Shown here piece by piece: positions 53,021 through 62,265 of a DNA stretch of 64,000 nucleotides; position 1 is the stretch's first letter; each line of letters opens with the position of its first letter. The position numbers and the translations under genes were made by a program. The notes under the pieces are model-generated. The model was not told where the DNA came from, did no database searches, and saw only the letters and a list, made by a program, of their open reading frames with translations. The DNA lies in the NCBI GenBank assembly GCA_022564295.1, contig JADFLR010000010.1, forward strand, positions 79,464 through 143,463, read 5' to 3'. The DNA comes from Bacteroidota bacterium. GTDB taxonomy: Bacteria; Bacteroidota; Ignavibacteria; Ignavibacteriales; Ignavibacteriaceae.

Positions 53021-55078
53021 GTGCATATCATCAATAAAGAACAGCCACAAATTTCTGTTAGTCAAATACCTAATACACCTACTTCCATTACCAGTGGAAG
53101 TCTTTCTTATAGTTCGTTCGGTCATGTGATGTATAACCTCGATTTTCAAACCGGAGAATATATTTTTATGAGTCCTTCGGTTGAATTGTTAACCGGATAC
53201 TCTAAAAATGAGCTAAATGAAATAGGTTTCAAAAGTATTGTGAAGAAGGTTTATTCAAATAAAATTGATCGATACAAAGTGAACGGTGATTCAAATCTAA
53301 GCGTAGAGGAATTCTATGCAAAGTATTTGATAGAGACAAAATCGGGTGAGAATAAATGGATTGAAGACAATTCATTCGCTTACCTTGATAAAGATGGAGA
53401 CCGCTTAAATGCGGTGGGCATTTTAAGAGATACATCTTCGCTTCACGCATTTATAGATAAATTGAATGAAGAGAAGAATAAGCTTGATAAAATATTCGAC
53501 CTATCCGATACAATGCTTATCCAGGTTGATAAAGACTTGAAAATTATGATGATAAACAAAAAGGGCTGCAGGGTTTTTGGCGGAGATAAAAAAGAGATCA
53601 TCGGGAAAAATCTTAATGATTTTATTCCAAAACATTTGCAATCAAATTTCGAGCAGTACATCGATGAAATAATAAACGGGGATGATGTTTTAACAAGAAG
53701 TACTGTTGGAAAATTAAAAACATTTGATAATAAAATAAAAACTATTGAATGGCATAACACTTTATTACGGGATAAAAACGGTGAGCTTATATCCATTATT
53801 GCTTCAGGACAGGAAATAACTGAAAGAAGAAGAGAAGAAAAAATCCGAAAGATCATTTCGGAAATTCTTGATGAAGCGAACTCCGGGAAACATTTGTATG
53901 AAGTATTTAAGTTCATACACAAATCAATAAGCAAACTGATGAAAGCAGAAAATTTTTATATAGCATACCATAACCGCGAACAAAATTTGCTTACTTTTCC
54001 ATACTGTGTTGATAAGTATGATGATGATTCAGCACCGAAGAAACTTGGTAAGGGACTAACCGAGTATGTTTTAAGAACCGGCAAATCTGTGCTTGTCGAT
54101 AAAAAAAAGGATAGTGAATTATTACAAAAGGGGGAAACTGAATTAATTGGAGAGCAATCGGAAATATGGCTTGGAGTTCCGTTAAAAATTCAGAATAAAG
54201 TAATAGGTGTATTAGTTGTTCAGGATTACGAAGATGCTTCAACGTATACCGAGATAGAACAACAAATTCTTGATGTTGTTGCATATCCTATCTCGCGTGC
54301 GATCGAAAGAAAAATTGTTGATACTGAAAGAGAAAAATTGATTATTCAGCTTCAAGAACTTAATGCATCAAAAGATCAACTCTTCTCACTCATCTCGCAC
54401 GATTTACGAAATCCGTTTAACTCACTGCTTGGGTTTGCAGATATACTCGCCACAGAATTCGATTCTTTAACAAAGGAAGAAATAAAAGAATACAATAATG
54501 TAATTAATGAGTCTGCTAAAAATCTTTATGGAATGACGAATAATTTACTTCACTATTCAAGATATCAGCTTGGTAAATTTGATTATAGACCCAGAAAAAT
54601 GAACATGGGAGAAGTAATTCGCATTGTGCTTGAAACACAAAAACATAATATCAAAAAGAAGGATATTCTTTTAATAAAAGAAATAGACCAAAGTATATCG
54701 GTTTTTGCAGATGAAGACTTGATAAGTATTGCTTTTGGCAACATAGTAGAAAACGCAATTAAATACACCAATAAAGGCGGAATGGTAAAGATTTCTGTTG
54801 AAAAGATTGGAATTGACGACAGCGATAAAAGTTCGGTAAAAATAATTATTGAAGACGACGGGGTCGGAATACCGGAAGAAAACCTGGTAAGGATTGAGAA
54901 TAAAGAAATGTTTTCCACTCCCGGTACTATGAGAGAATTTGGAATAGGACTTGGTTTGTTTTTAAGTCGAGATTTTATAACTACTAATAACGGAAAACTG
55001 CAAATAAAAAGTGAAAAAGGAAAGGGAACAACAGTTTCAATAGATTTACCTGACGTTGAGCACAGTATTAATATTTAA
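53021..55078 (+). CDS. Cytoplasmic PAS-PAS-GAF sensor histidine kinase
   Basis: Histidine kinase of 685 residues without a membrane helix. About 35-145 is a PAS domain (YNLDFQTGEYIFMSPSVELLTGYS), 150-275 a second PAS/PAC (LIQVDKDLKIMMINKKGC, GQEITERRR), and 290-430 a GAF (NFYIAYHNREQNLLTFPY, LGVPLKIQNKVIGVLVVQ). Then come HisKA with phospho-His in SLISHDLRNPFNSLLGFAD and HATPase with NIVENAIKYTNKGG, EDDGVGIPEENL and GIGLGLFLSRDF. The start is a GTG at 53021; the frame is closed by a stop just upstream at 52979, and the first ATG is internal at 53129, inside the PAS. No response regulator is adjacent. Confidence 0.9.
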   Translation: MHIINKEQPQISVSQIPNTPTSITSGSLSYSSFGHVMYNLDFQTGEYIFMSPSVELLTGYSKNELNEIGFKSIVKKVYSNKIDRYKVNGDSNLSVEEFYAKYLIETKSGENKWIEDNSFAYLDKDGDRLNAVGILRDTSSLHAFIDKLNEEKNKLDKIFDLSDTMLIQVDKDLKIMMINKKGCRVFGGDKKEIIGKNLNDFIPKHLQSNFEQYIDEIINGDDVLTRSTVGKLKTFDNKIKTIEWHNTLLRDKNGELISIIASGQEITERRREEKIRKIISEILDEANSGKHLYEVFKFIHKSISKLMKAENFYIAYHNREQNLLTFPYCVDKYDDDSAPKKLGKGLTEYVLRTGKSVLVDKKKDSELLQKGETELIGEQSEIWLGVPLKIQNKVIGVLVVQDYEDASTYTEIEQQILDVVAYPISRAIERKIVDTEREKLIIQLQELNASKDQLFSLISHDLRNPFNSLLGFADILATEFDSLTKEEIKEYNNVINESAKNLYGMTNNLLHYSRYQLGKFDYRPRKMNMGEVIRIVLETQKHNIKKKDILLIKEIDQSISVFADEDLISIAFGNIVENAIKYTNKGGMVKISVEKIGIDDSDKSSVKIIIEDDGVGIPEENLVRIENKEMFSTPGTMREFGIGLGLFLSRDFITTNNGKLQIKSEKGKGTTVSIDLPDVEHSINI

Positions 55079-55463
55079 ATATATTATGCTATTATCGTTC
55101 AAATGTTCAAAAACTTAAATTTTCTCTTGCTATAATAGTGGTAATATTTACACCCTGTCAAAAATATTTTTTACATTGATTATCTGAGCAGCATATTATA
55201 AAATCAAAGAATTGAATGAGGATAATTAAACTGTAAAGACAAATGTTGCAATTTTAATACGTGTGAGTTTCAATACTACACAAAAACAAACAATTTTTGC
55301 AGATATTTTCTGAAATGGAAAATTAAATTTAGTTGTGAAATTTATGACGGTCATAATTGTCTCATAAAAATCGTTTTTATCTGCATTGTTATAAATGGCA
55401 TTGAACATGATATTTCATTAAGAATGTTAACCTTTTAAAATAATTCAACTTACGGAGCAAGTA
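55079..55463. other. Long leader of the 55464-58753 gene pair, nothing recognised
   Basis: This 385-bp AT-rich gap follows the kinase and precedes the two-gene unit. I see no coding frame with conserved character, no strong hairpin and no repeat family. It must contain the promoter of the pair; its length leaves space for a regulatory leader. Confidence 0.45.
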
Positions 55464-55997
55464 ATGGAAGTTCAGAAAATAGCTTTTTTAGAAACCTATA
55501 ATTTGGAAGATAACGGTGGCATAATGGGTGCTATTTTGGTTACTGATGCTGATACAAAACCGATTGAATTCAGGGTAACAGCGCCAATTAAACCAACAAG
55601 TTTCCAACGAACTCTGTACGGAGATGTGCTGCACGAGCATATTTTGGTTGAGCTGATTTCAGTTCCGCTGCTTAATGCAATTAATGAACAGGTTGACCTT
55701 ATCGTAGTTAAAGACCCATTTTTCCTTGGAGCAAATAATAAACAAGGTATCAGGGTAGTCAGAATTTTTCAAGAGGGAGATGGGCAGTCAAGAAAAAGTT
55801 CTAAAGCTTTAGAACTGCCATTCAGTTCCAATGGAAACGGGAAAACATTATTAGAGACATCCCAAAAGTTTGAAAGTGAACTGCCGGTAATAAATGAAGA
55901 ATTAAATAAACTTTCCGAAGGCAGAAATTTGCTCGAACCATTTGAAAGATTAAAACTTGCCTGCGAACAGGTCAATCAGCAAAAAGCAGTTGAATAA
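55464..55997 (+). CDS. Unknown 177-aa partner of the SNF2-like protein
   Basis: Cytoplasmic protein of 177 residues with no recognised family. The first about 100 residues look like a compact alpha/beta domain (KIAFLETYNLEDNGGIMGAILVTD, EFRVTAPIKPTSFQRTLYGD, LHEHILVELISVPLLNAI, QVDLIVVKDPFFLGANNK); the rest is hydrophilic with a helical end (LPVINEELNKLSEGRNLLEPFERL). It has no signal peptide or membrane helix. GGAG lies 8 bases before the ATG. The SNF2-like gene begins only five bases past its stop, so the two are almost surely co-translated and likely work together. Confidence 0.72.
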   Translation: MEVQKIAFLETYNLEDNGGIMGAILVTDADTKPIEFRVTAPIKPTSFQRTLYGDVLHEHILVELISVPLLNAINEQVDLIVVKDPFFLGANNKQGIRVVRIFQEGDGQSRKSSKALELPFSSNGNGKTLLETSQKFESELPVINEELNKLSEGRNLLEPFERLKLACEQVNQQKAVE

Positions 55998-56002
55998 GAT
56001 TA

Positions 56003-58753
56003 ATGCTCAGACAACTACGAAGGAAACTTGCTTCCTCCATTTCGGTTATACAGGAAGGGGAAGATTTTCTTCATAATTCATGGTTAAGAGTTCCTCCTCA
56101 TGATTCCGTTTCAATCGGAGAAATTTCTTCGATAATTCTTGACACATCTTACGTAACTTTTAGCATTGAAAAACCATTTTTATCCAAGCACTTTTTTAAA
56201 CTTGGTAAAACAATACTCTATCCCGAAGATTTAAACTATTTATTTGGCAAAGTTGGAACGAACCCCGTTTTCTTCCAACTTCTTTATGTGCCTTCAAAAG
56301 TAATTTATCATCCTGACATTGAACCGAAACCATCTGGTTATTCGGCGAAACAAATAAAATTCCAGATGAAGAAAGCAGCTAACCGGGATGTTGGTGTTAA
56401 GTTTAATTTACAAAAGCCAACCGATTATTTATTTAGGTTAACTGAACCGGATATTAAAGATTATCTTCAAAATCTAAAAACCAAGGTGGTTAAAATTGAA
56501 CTGCTGAATACGGAAGATCCTCTTTCTGAAGGAAATGATACGGTTATTGAAGAAATAAATGTTAAAGATTTTAATAATGTTACGAGAGAAATAAATTTAA
56601 GAAGTTTAGGAAAACCAATACTAAAAAAAATTAAAATTGATAATGTTTACAAAATCCCAAAGCTTTATAAAATTAAAGTGCCGGGAATGGGAAAATACAA
56701 AACAACGGTTTCTACTTTTGAATTACCGCAATTAAAAATTGCTGCAGTTTCGAAATCTCCGTTACTTAACTTCACTCCTCCCTCTGTTTCTTCCGCAGTG
56801 CTTAGATTTTCATCGACCAAAACCATTAATTATAATACGACTGATGTTCAAAATGTTTTCCACCAACCTGGTGCGATGGTTGATGAATTAAATGAATCAT
56901 CAAATGTAAGTGAAGTACTAAAACTTATTCTGAAAACCACGCACAAAGTTCAGTGGGAAAAACGAAGAGATCCGGAAATAATTTTAAATAAATTTGAAGA
57001 TGAAAACGCACGCTTTTTAGCCGAAAATGACCGTGCATTTTTAGCAGAAGAACCCGGGTTACATAAAATAAAAGAATCATTTGCTGCATTAAAATTTTTA
57101 TTCAATAACAGAATTATAAATTCAACATTGATTGTACTTCCCGCAGGATTTTTAGGATACAGCGAAAACGTCAAACAATTAGGTGTTTCACTTGGTTGGA
57201 TTGGCAATTTAGAAAAGTATTGTTCCGATATGTCTTACTCGGTAATAAGAGGTGATGATGATGAAAGACTCGATGCATGGAATAAATCGGCACATATTCA
57301 CATTGTCGATCACAAAACATTTTTGAATGACCATAACTCAAGTATTTTGAAGAAACAGCGGCTTGTAAATTTTGATTGTGTAATTATTGATGAAGTTCAG
57401 GAATTGCTGGATAGTTCTGACAAAAGTAAAAGTGTCTTAAAAGAAATAAATTCAAATATACTTTGGGCGTTATCAAGCATTGTGGGTGATAATATTCTAA
57501 ACTTGCTAAATGAATATTTAAATGACAACTGCAGAATTGAAGAAAGAAAAGTACGATTTCTTACAGATGTTACGGAAGAATATGCAGTAATTAATCAAGA
57601 AGAATTTTGGCTTGAACCAAATGAGCATCAGCGGATTGAATACAAGGAAACTTTTGTTGAATGCAGAAAAGACTTGAAAAGAGTTTTAGAATCAGGTAAT
57701 CCTTTCAGATATCAATCGAACATTTTTATACTTATTCATAAACTCTTCCAGGTTCAAAATTATGCTCAAGGTTACGATACAAGCCCTAAATCTGAATTGC
57801 TGATACAGCATATAAAAACAATAGAAAGAAACTTAAAAAAAGTAATTGTTATAACGCAATACGACAGGCTGGGAACAAAGAAGATTGAGTGGTTATTTGA
57901 CCAGAATAAAATAAGTTATATCACTGTTCCCACAAGTCTATCCGGTGATGAGATGGAGAAAGCGGTTTCCTTATTTAAAAGCAGAAAATCTATTACTGTA
58001 TTCTTAACGAACGCAAAAATATCCCGTCTTAATTTTAGAGATTTTGTAGTACCTTACATCATCAGATTTGATTCCTGGTGGAACCCTGCTTTGTTATGGC
58101 AGACTAAAAACTTATTCGATTTAAGTGAAAGCAATAATGGAGAGAATGTCACAAATGTTTTCACTTACAAAATGTTGGATACTATTGATGAACTGATAAA
58201 AAGAATCTTAATATCCAAAAACCTTATTGATGATAATATAATAAGTGTTATGCGTCCTACTACTGTTAATGATCTGATAAGTATTGATGAATGGCTGAAG
58301 ATATTTGATATGCCGGTTAATGATAAACAGGAAAATTTACAAACATTGTATGACGAAACAGTTGAGAAACTTAACGATTTTTCACTTGCAGATTTCAGAG
58401 CTACCTTATCACGTTTCTTTTTTACAATCGGTTATACAAATATTGAAATACTCGAACACGAAAATTCAGCATCATTTGATATTTCTGGCGAGGGAAAATC
58501 GGGCAAACAAAATGTTCATTTATTTTGCAAAGTACTGATTGATGAAATTATAACCAGGAAGAAAATAAAACAGATAATTTTTGATGTTTCTCTGGCTCAA
58601 AAGAATAATACTTTTATCATCACCCGTGGTAAGTTTGAAAAGGGCTGTACCGAAATTGCAAAAAATAATGTTTCTTTGCTTGATGTTGAAAGGTTAGCAG
58701 AATATTTGGTAAATCTTGGGCTTGTACAGCCAGATTCGGAGCAACTAAGTTAA
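56003..58753 (+). CDS. SNF2-like pseudo-ATPase with N-terminal unknown region and Mrr-like C-terminal domain
   Basis: Cytoplasmic protein of 916 residues. About 1-310 is unrecognised. From about 335 it follows the SNF2 order: FLAENDRAFLAEEPGLHKIKE (347-356 takes the place of DEMGLGKT; Lys355 remains but Gly and Thr are replaced by His and Ile), TLIVLPAGFLGY (motif Ia), VIIDEVQ (DEVQ 463-466, motif II), KKVIVITQYDRL (motif IV) and RFDSWWNPALLWQ (689-700, motif V-like). Motif VI, usually QAxxRxxRxGQ, reads WQTKNLFDLSES, so the arginine fingers are absent. About 797-905 looks like an Mrr-type fold: D826 in SFDISG, K843 in LFCKVL and IITRGKFEKGCTEIAKNN, with F in place of the usual Q/E two before the Lys. 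It may be an inactive scaffold. Confidence 0.72.
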   Translation: MLRQLRRKLASSISVIQEGEDFLHNSWLRVPPHDSVSIGEISSIILDTSYVTFSIEKPFLSKHFFKLGKTILYPEDLNYLFGKVGTNPVFFQLLYVPSKVIYHPDIEPKPSGYSAKQIKFQMKKAANRDVGVKFNLQKPTDYLFRLTEPDIKDYLQNLKTKVVKIELLNTEDPLSEGNDTVIEEINVKDFNNVTREINLRSLGKPILKKIKIDNVYKIPKLYKIKVPGMGKYKTTVSTFELPQLKIAAVSKSPLLNFTPPSVSSAVLRFSSTKTINYNTTDVQNVFHQPGAMVDELNESSNVSEVLKLILKTTHKVQWEKRRDPEIILNKFEDENARFLAENDRAFLAEEPGLHKIKESFAALKFLFNNRIINSTLIVLPAGFLGYSENVKQLGVSLGWIGNLEKYCSDMSYSVIRGDDDERLDAWNKSAHIHIVDHKTFLNDHNSSILKKQRLVNFDCVIIDEVQELLDSSDKSKSVLKEINSNILWALSSIVGDNILNLLNEYLNDNCRIEERKVRFLTDVTEEYAVINQEEFWLEPNEHQRIEYKETFVECRKDLKRVLESGNPFRYQSNIFILIHKLFQVQNYAQGYDTSPKSELLIQHIKTIERNLKKVIVITQYDRLGTKKIEWLFDQNKISYITVPTSLSGDEMEKAVSLFKSRKSITVFLTNAKISRLNFRDFVVPYIIRFDSWWNPALLWQTKNLFDLSESNNGENVTNVFTYKMLDTIDELIKRILISKNLIDDNIISVMRPTTVNDLISIDEWLKIFDMPVNDKQENLQTLYDETVEKLNDFSLADFRATLSRFFFTIGYTNIEILEHENSASFDISGEGKSGKQNVHLFCKVLIDEIITRKKIKQIIFDVSLAQKNNTFIITRGKFEKGCTEIAKNNVSLLDVERLAEYLVNLGLVQPDSEQLS

Positions 58754-58809
58754 GCAATAACATCGTTGTTTCTAAATTAACTGAAGTCACGCAAAAGCGT
58801 AAAACTGCA

Positions 58810-58885
58810 TGTCATGCTCGCGAAAGTGGGCATCCACTATGCAAAAATAAACAAAAAATGGATTCCCACTTTCGTGGGAATGACA
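58810..58885. repeat. Dispersed inverted-repeat element (family A), second copy
   Basis: Left arm TGTCATGCTCGCGAAAGTGG (from 58810) and right arm GGATTCCCACTTTCGTGGG (58860 onward, ending TGACA at 58885) are inverted copies around an A-rich middle. The right arm matches the left arm of the copy at 47195 as its reverse complement almost exactly. The element sits between the SNF2-like gene and the convergent C69 gene. Confidence 0.75.
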
Positions 58886-58938
58886 AACCGGGATCTTTTT
58901 TCTGTTAAAGATGTTTTTGCGTAACTTTAATAAATTAA

Positions 58939-60555
58939 TTAAAATTTCTCATCGTACTTAGTCCACAATTCATCACCAAGCTGCCATGCTCTTCCCACAA
59001 CTTTATTACCCCAATGATTAAAATATTTTGTTAAGAACCTCGCAGCTGTTTCAGGATTATTTTTATACAATTCCAAAGCTTCACTCTCTATTGAAGCCTG
59101 TTGTGTGAATAATTCTTCCTGCCAGGGATCCCATACTTCTCTAACGTCATATCTCATATCGCCCCAGCGTTGTGCTGTAAGCGTGCTTAAACGATTGAAT
59201 GCCCACCATCCCGAATCTTGCGTGTAACCGTTCACTCTTCCCGGAGTTGAATAATATTTTGGCATTTCCTTAACACTGCAATACATCGGAACATAGATTG
59301 AAGTTGCAACATTATCTAAAGCCATCCAGACTAATCCACCAATTTCATTTGGCAGCCAATCTCTGCACTGGATAATTGTTGCATACATTGTATACCAGCG
59401 GGCAATTGTTCTTTCGCCGCGCCAACCCCATCCACCGTTTATCTTAAAAAGTTTATTACCATCATAAGGCATAAACGGATTGGCAAGAGGTGATAGAACT
59501 GTTTTACCGGAGTCATCCGTAACAGTTAAATCTTTTATAAAATTAAATGGTGTGTTTTCGTAATAATCTGAAAATATTTCAACCATCTTCTGCAGCGTGA
59601 CCAAATTTTCCGGTTTAACTGAAAACGGATAATTTTCAGAATATGGGTCTAACTTTAAAGAAGGAGCAACTAAATCGAAAACTCTCCACTCGCGCCTTCG
59701 TGCTGCTAATGATTTTCTGCTGGCGTAGGCGTAACAAAATTCTAACGAACCATCTTCGGGATTCCACAAATCGAGTTTTTTCGCAACATCAAAAATGTTT
59801 TTAGAATACATAAAATAATCGGGATTATCTGTTTGAATTTCCCTTATGCGGCTCCCGTTAGCTGCTACAAATATATGTTCATCGGGTACGCGCTGTGCAA
59901 CCCAAACTGCACCGACCTTATCTTTACCTGCACCTAAAACTTCAAAAACCCATGCTTCTTTTGGATCAGCAATGGTTAGGATTTCGCCCCAATCATTCCA
60001 TCCAAATTCTTCAAGCAATTTACCCGCAAGTTTAATTGCATCCCTTGCTGTTGATGTTCGTTCTAACATTAATTTTATTAACCGCTGGCAATCTATTAAT
60101 CCTTTGTCGGATTTTAATACTTCTTTACCACCAAAAGTTGTTTCTCCAACCGCAAGCTGTTTATCGTTAATACAAGGGTATGCAGAATTTATGTAACCAT
60201 TTGTGTAATCAACCTGTGGAATTTCACCAACAGGAACGTGATTATAAGTCGGCATTTTTTTCGTTTCGTCCTTTTCACGTTTATACATTGTAACGGTTTC
60301 ACCGGGTTTGTGTTCCTTTGCAGGTACAATGTCCATCCAGGATCGCGTTCTGTGGCTGTCGTCAGTGTGGGATGTCATTACGGAACCATCGAAGCTTGCG
60401 AGCTTACCAACCATTATTGTTGTACAGCCGTCAGGGTATCCGCCTTCCCAATCAAATTTTGTTTCTTCTAAATCCTGAGATAAAGTATTGAATGAAAATA
60501 AGAGATATAATAATGAGAAAGAAAAAATAAATTGTTTGAAGTACTGGTTGAACAT
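58939..60555 (-). CDS. C69-family dipeptidase (exported)
   Basis: Exported peptidase of 538 residues. After a signal peptide (about 1-27) comes GGYPDGCTTIMVGKLASFDGSVMTSHTDD, the N-terminal nucleophile region of family C69; Cys44 would be the nucleophile after processing. GWNDWGEILTIADPKEAWVFEVLG and VAQRVPDEHIFVAANGSRIREI are typical of this family. The length is about that of PepDA-like dipeptidases (470-540). Such enzymes cut dipeptides with broad specificity. Its own promoter region is the 118-bp gap to the minus-strand CDF-like gene upstream, which contains a palindromic repeat. Confidence 0.88.
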   Translation of the reverse strand: MFNQYFKQFIFSFSLLYLLFSFNTLSQDLEETKFDWEGGYPDGCTTIMVGKLASFDGSVMTSHTDDSHRTRSWMDIVPAKEHKPGETVTMYKREKDETKKMPTYNHVPVGEIPQVDYTNGYINSAYPCINDKQLAVGETTFGGKEVLKSDKGLIDCQRLIKLMLERTSTARDAIKLAGKLLEEFGWNDWGEILTIADPKEAWVFEVLGAGKDKVGAVWVAQRVPDEHIFVAANGSRIREIQTDNPDYFMYSKNIFDVAKKLDLWNPEDGSLEFCYAYASRKSLAARRREWRVFDLVAPSLKLDPYSENYPFSVKPENLVTLQKMVEIFSDYYENTPFNFIKDLTVTDDSGKTVLSPLANPFMPYDGNKLFKINGGWGWRGERTIARWYTMYATIIQCRDWLPNEIGGLVWMALDNVATSIYVPMYCSVKEMPKYYSTPGRVNGYTQDSGWWAFNRLSTLTAQRWGDMRYDVREVWDPWQEELFTQQASIESEALELYKNNPETAARFLTKYFNHWGNKVVGRAWQLGDELWTKYDEKF

Positions 60556-60653
60556 ATTTTACTCCGGTTACTTATTTTAAAATTAATTGGTGTAAAGATA
60601 AATAGATGGATGGTATAAATCATAGTAAAAATTTTTTAACCTTAGCTTTGTTT

Positions 60654-60674
60654 GTTCAAGACATTGTCCTGAAC
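60654..60674. repeat. Palindromic repeat (family B), second copy
   Basis: GTTCAAGACA (60654-60663) and TGTCCTGAAC (60665-60674) pair with one mismatch around a central T. The arms resemble the palindrome at 45754. The 3' end overlaps the stop codon (TAG) of the CDF-like gene. Confidence 0.55.
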
Positions 60675-61333
60675 TACGAAGGTATTTTTGTATTTACAGT
60701 TTCAGATTCATCATCACAATTGCAGGCAAGATTTCCGCTTTTAACTTTTTCATATGCTTCTCTTCCTTCATTAAAAGCAAAATAAGCAATACCGAGTGAA
60801 CCTAGAATATCAAAGTATCTGATATGAAAGAGCTCATACAATCCGCTTGCAGCAAGCAAAATAAATGATAGATAGAAACAAGTTTTAGTACAATTGGCAT
60901 CCGCAATTATTGCATCCGAATTGAGTGCTTTACCAACTTTAAGTTTTGATGTCATCAGCCAGTACATCGTTAGTATAGATATAACGGCTATTATTATACC
61001 AGCCACTGTTGTCTGCGGATGGGAGTTTTGAACTAAATTGATGACTGAGCCCACTATTAATCCTATCGCTAAGAGGAAAAAACTGAACCCTGTTATTCTT
61101 AAAGCTGTTTTTTCAAACTTGTCTCTTGAAACATCTTTAGAATATTTCATTCTAAGGAGCATATGAGTAATGCCAATGCCTGAAATAACTTCTACAAAAC
61201 TATCCACACCAAACCCAAAAAGGGCAAGGGTCTCATCTTCCAATCCAAAGAAGATGGATATAGTACCTTCGATCATATTGTAGAAAATTGTGATCAATCC
61301 GAGGGCAAGTGCAAATCGCAATGGTTTATTCAT
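60674..61333 (-). CDS. Cation diffusion facilitator-like transporter
   Basis: Membrane protein of 219 residues with about six helices of the cation efflux (CDF) transmembrane type. Seen: ALFGFGVDSFVEVISGIGITHMLLRM in helix 2, where D of VDS is the usual metal ligand, and SDAIIADANCTKTCFYLS in helix 5, where the second ligand set normally reads HxxxD and here is ADANC; the soluble C-terminal domain is missing, replaced by a short Cys-rich tail (GNLACNCDDES). Such short CDF-like proteins often occur beside copper or heavy-metal P-type ATPases, as here. The metal is unknown. The ATPase fragment starts 171 bp upstream. Confidence 0.8.
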   Translation of the reverse strand: MNKPLRFALALGLITIFYNMIEGTISIFFGLEDETLALFGFGVDSFVEVISGIGITHMLLRMKYSKDVSRDKFEKTALRITGFSFFLLAIGLIVGSVINLVQNSHPQTTVAGIIIAVISILTMYWLMTSKLKVGKALNSDAIIADANCTKTCFYLSFILLAASGLYELFHIRYFDILGSLGIAYFAFNEGREAYEKVKSGNLACNCDDESETVNTKIPS

Positions 61334-61503
61334 TTCTATCGGTTTTCCCTTTCAAGATTCAGCGTTATTTTATCTTCAAATTATAAAAATAATTATGTCT
61401 TGACAAGTTAGTTCCTGCGAACTTGACCGAACGCATTCGGAGTTGAAATTAATTCGCAAAATAATAGTTATAATTTATCATCAGATATATTTATAATTAA
61501 GTA

Positions 61504-62265
61504 TTACATCTTTAATAATCTGGCATTTATTGCAACTATAACTGTACTGAGAGACATAAGAGCAGCACCGGCAGCAGGACTGAGAAGAATATCGGCATTA
61601 TACAGAACGCCTGCAGCAAGCGGAATTGCAATTGCATTATATCCCGTTGCCCATATTAAGTTTTGAACCATTTTTCTATAAGTTGCTTTAGCCAATTTTA
61701 TGATTGCTACAACATCTAAAGGATTACTCCGAACCAGGACAATATCAGCGGTTTCTACAGCAACGTCTGTTCCTGCACCGATGGCAATTCCCACATCTGC
61801 CTGAGCGAGTGCGGGAGCATCATTTACGCCGTCGCCTGTCATTGCAACAACATATCTTTTACTCTGTATTTCTTTTACCTTCTCCGATTTCTGATGAGGC
61901 AATACTTCTGCAACATATTCATCTAAATCCAATTCATTCGAAACCCATTTTGCTACTTTTTTATTATCTCCCGTTAACATTATCGTTTTAATTCCAAGCT
62001 CTTTGAACTTTGCTATCGCTTCTTTCGATTCTTCACGAATGATATCGGCTAAAGCAATCGCACCTTTTAGTTTATTATCAATTAATAGAAAGACTACAGT
62101 TTTACCCTGTTCATGCAGTACTTCTATTTGATTATCAGTGACATTTGGATTAAGCTGTTTAGCAATATCCTCGACATCCGGCGGTTCAACCTTATAAATT
62201 GACTGTTCTGTATTGGCCTCTCTATCAATAAACAAACCGTCACCTGATACCATTATCGGGCCCAT
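61504..62265 (-). pseudogene. C-terminal third of a heavy-metal (copper-type) P1B ATPase, truncated
   Basis: The 253 residues contain the end of the nucleotide domain (HEQGKTVVFLLIDNKLKGAIAL), the P-domain parts MLTGDNKKVAKWVSNELDLDEYVAEVLPHQKSEKV and AMTGDGVNDAPALAQADVGIAIGAGTDVAVETADIVL, then the last two helices (MVQNLIWATGYNAIAIPLAAGVL, SPAAGAALMSLSTVIVAINARLLKM). The type is CopB/CopA. The whole first two thirds (metal-binding domain, helices 1-6, DKTGT phosphorylation site) is absent, and a TGA lies two codons before the ATG at 62265. It cannot pump as it is. Truncation coincides with the junction to foreign-looking sequence, so it may be an assembly or rearrangement break. Confidence 0.85.

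Noticed and set aside
53443..53934. 163-codon antisense frame across the PAS-GAF kinase
   Set aside because: Leu/Ser/Phe-rich shadow of a clearly conserved kinase domain; no start context.
55226..55408. 60-codon minus-strand frame in the leader of the SNF2-like pair
   Set aside because: Too short, AT-rich, no ribosome site, and no family.
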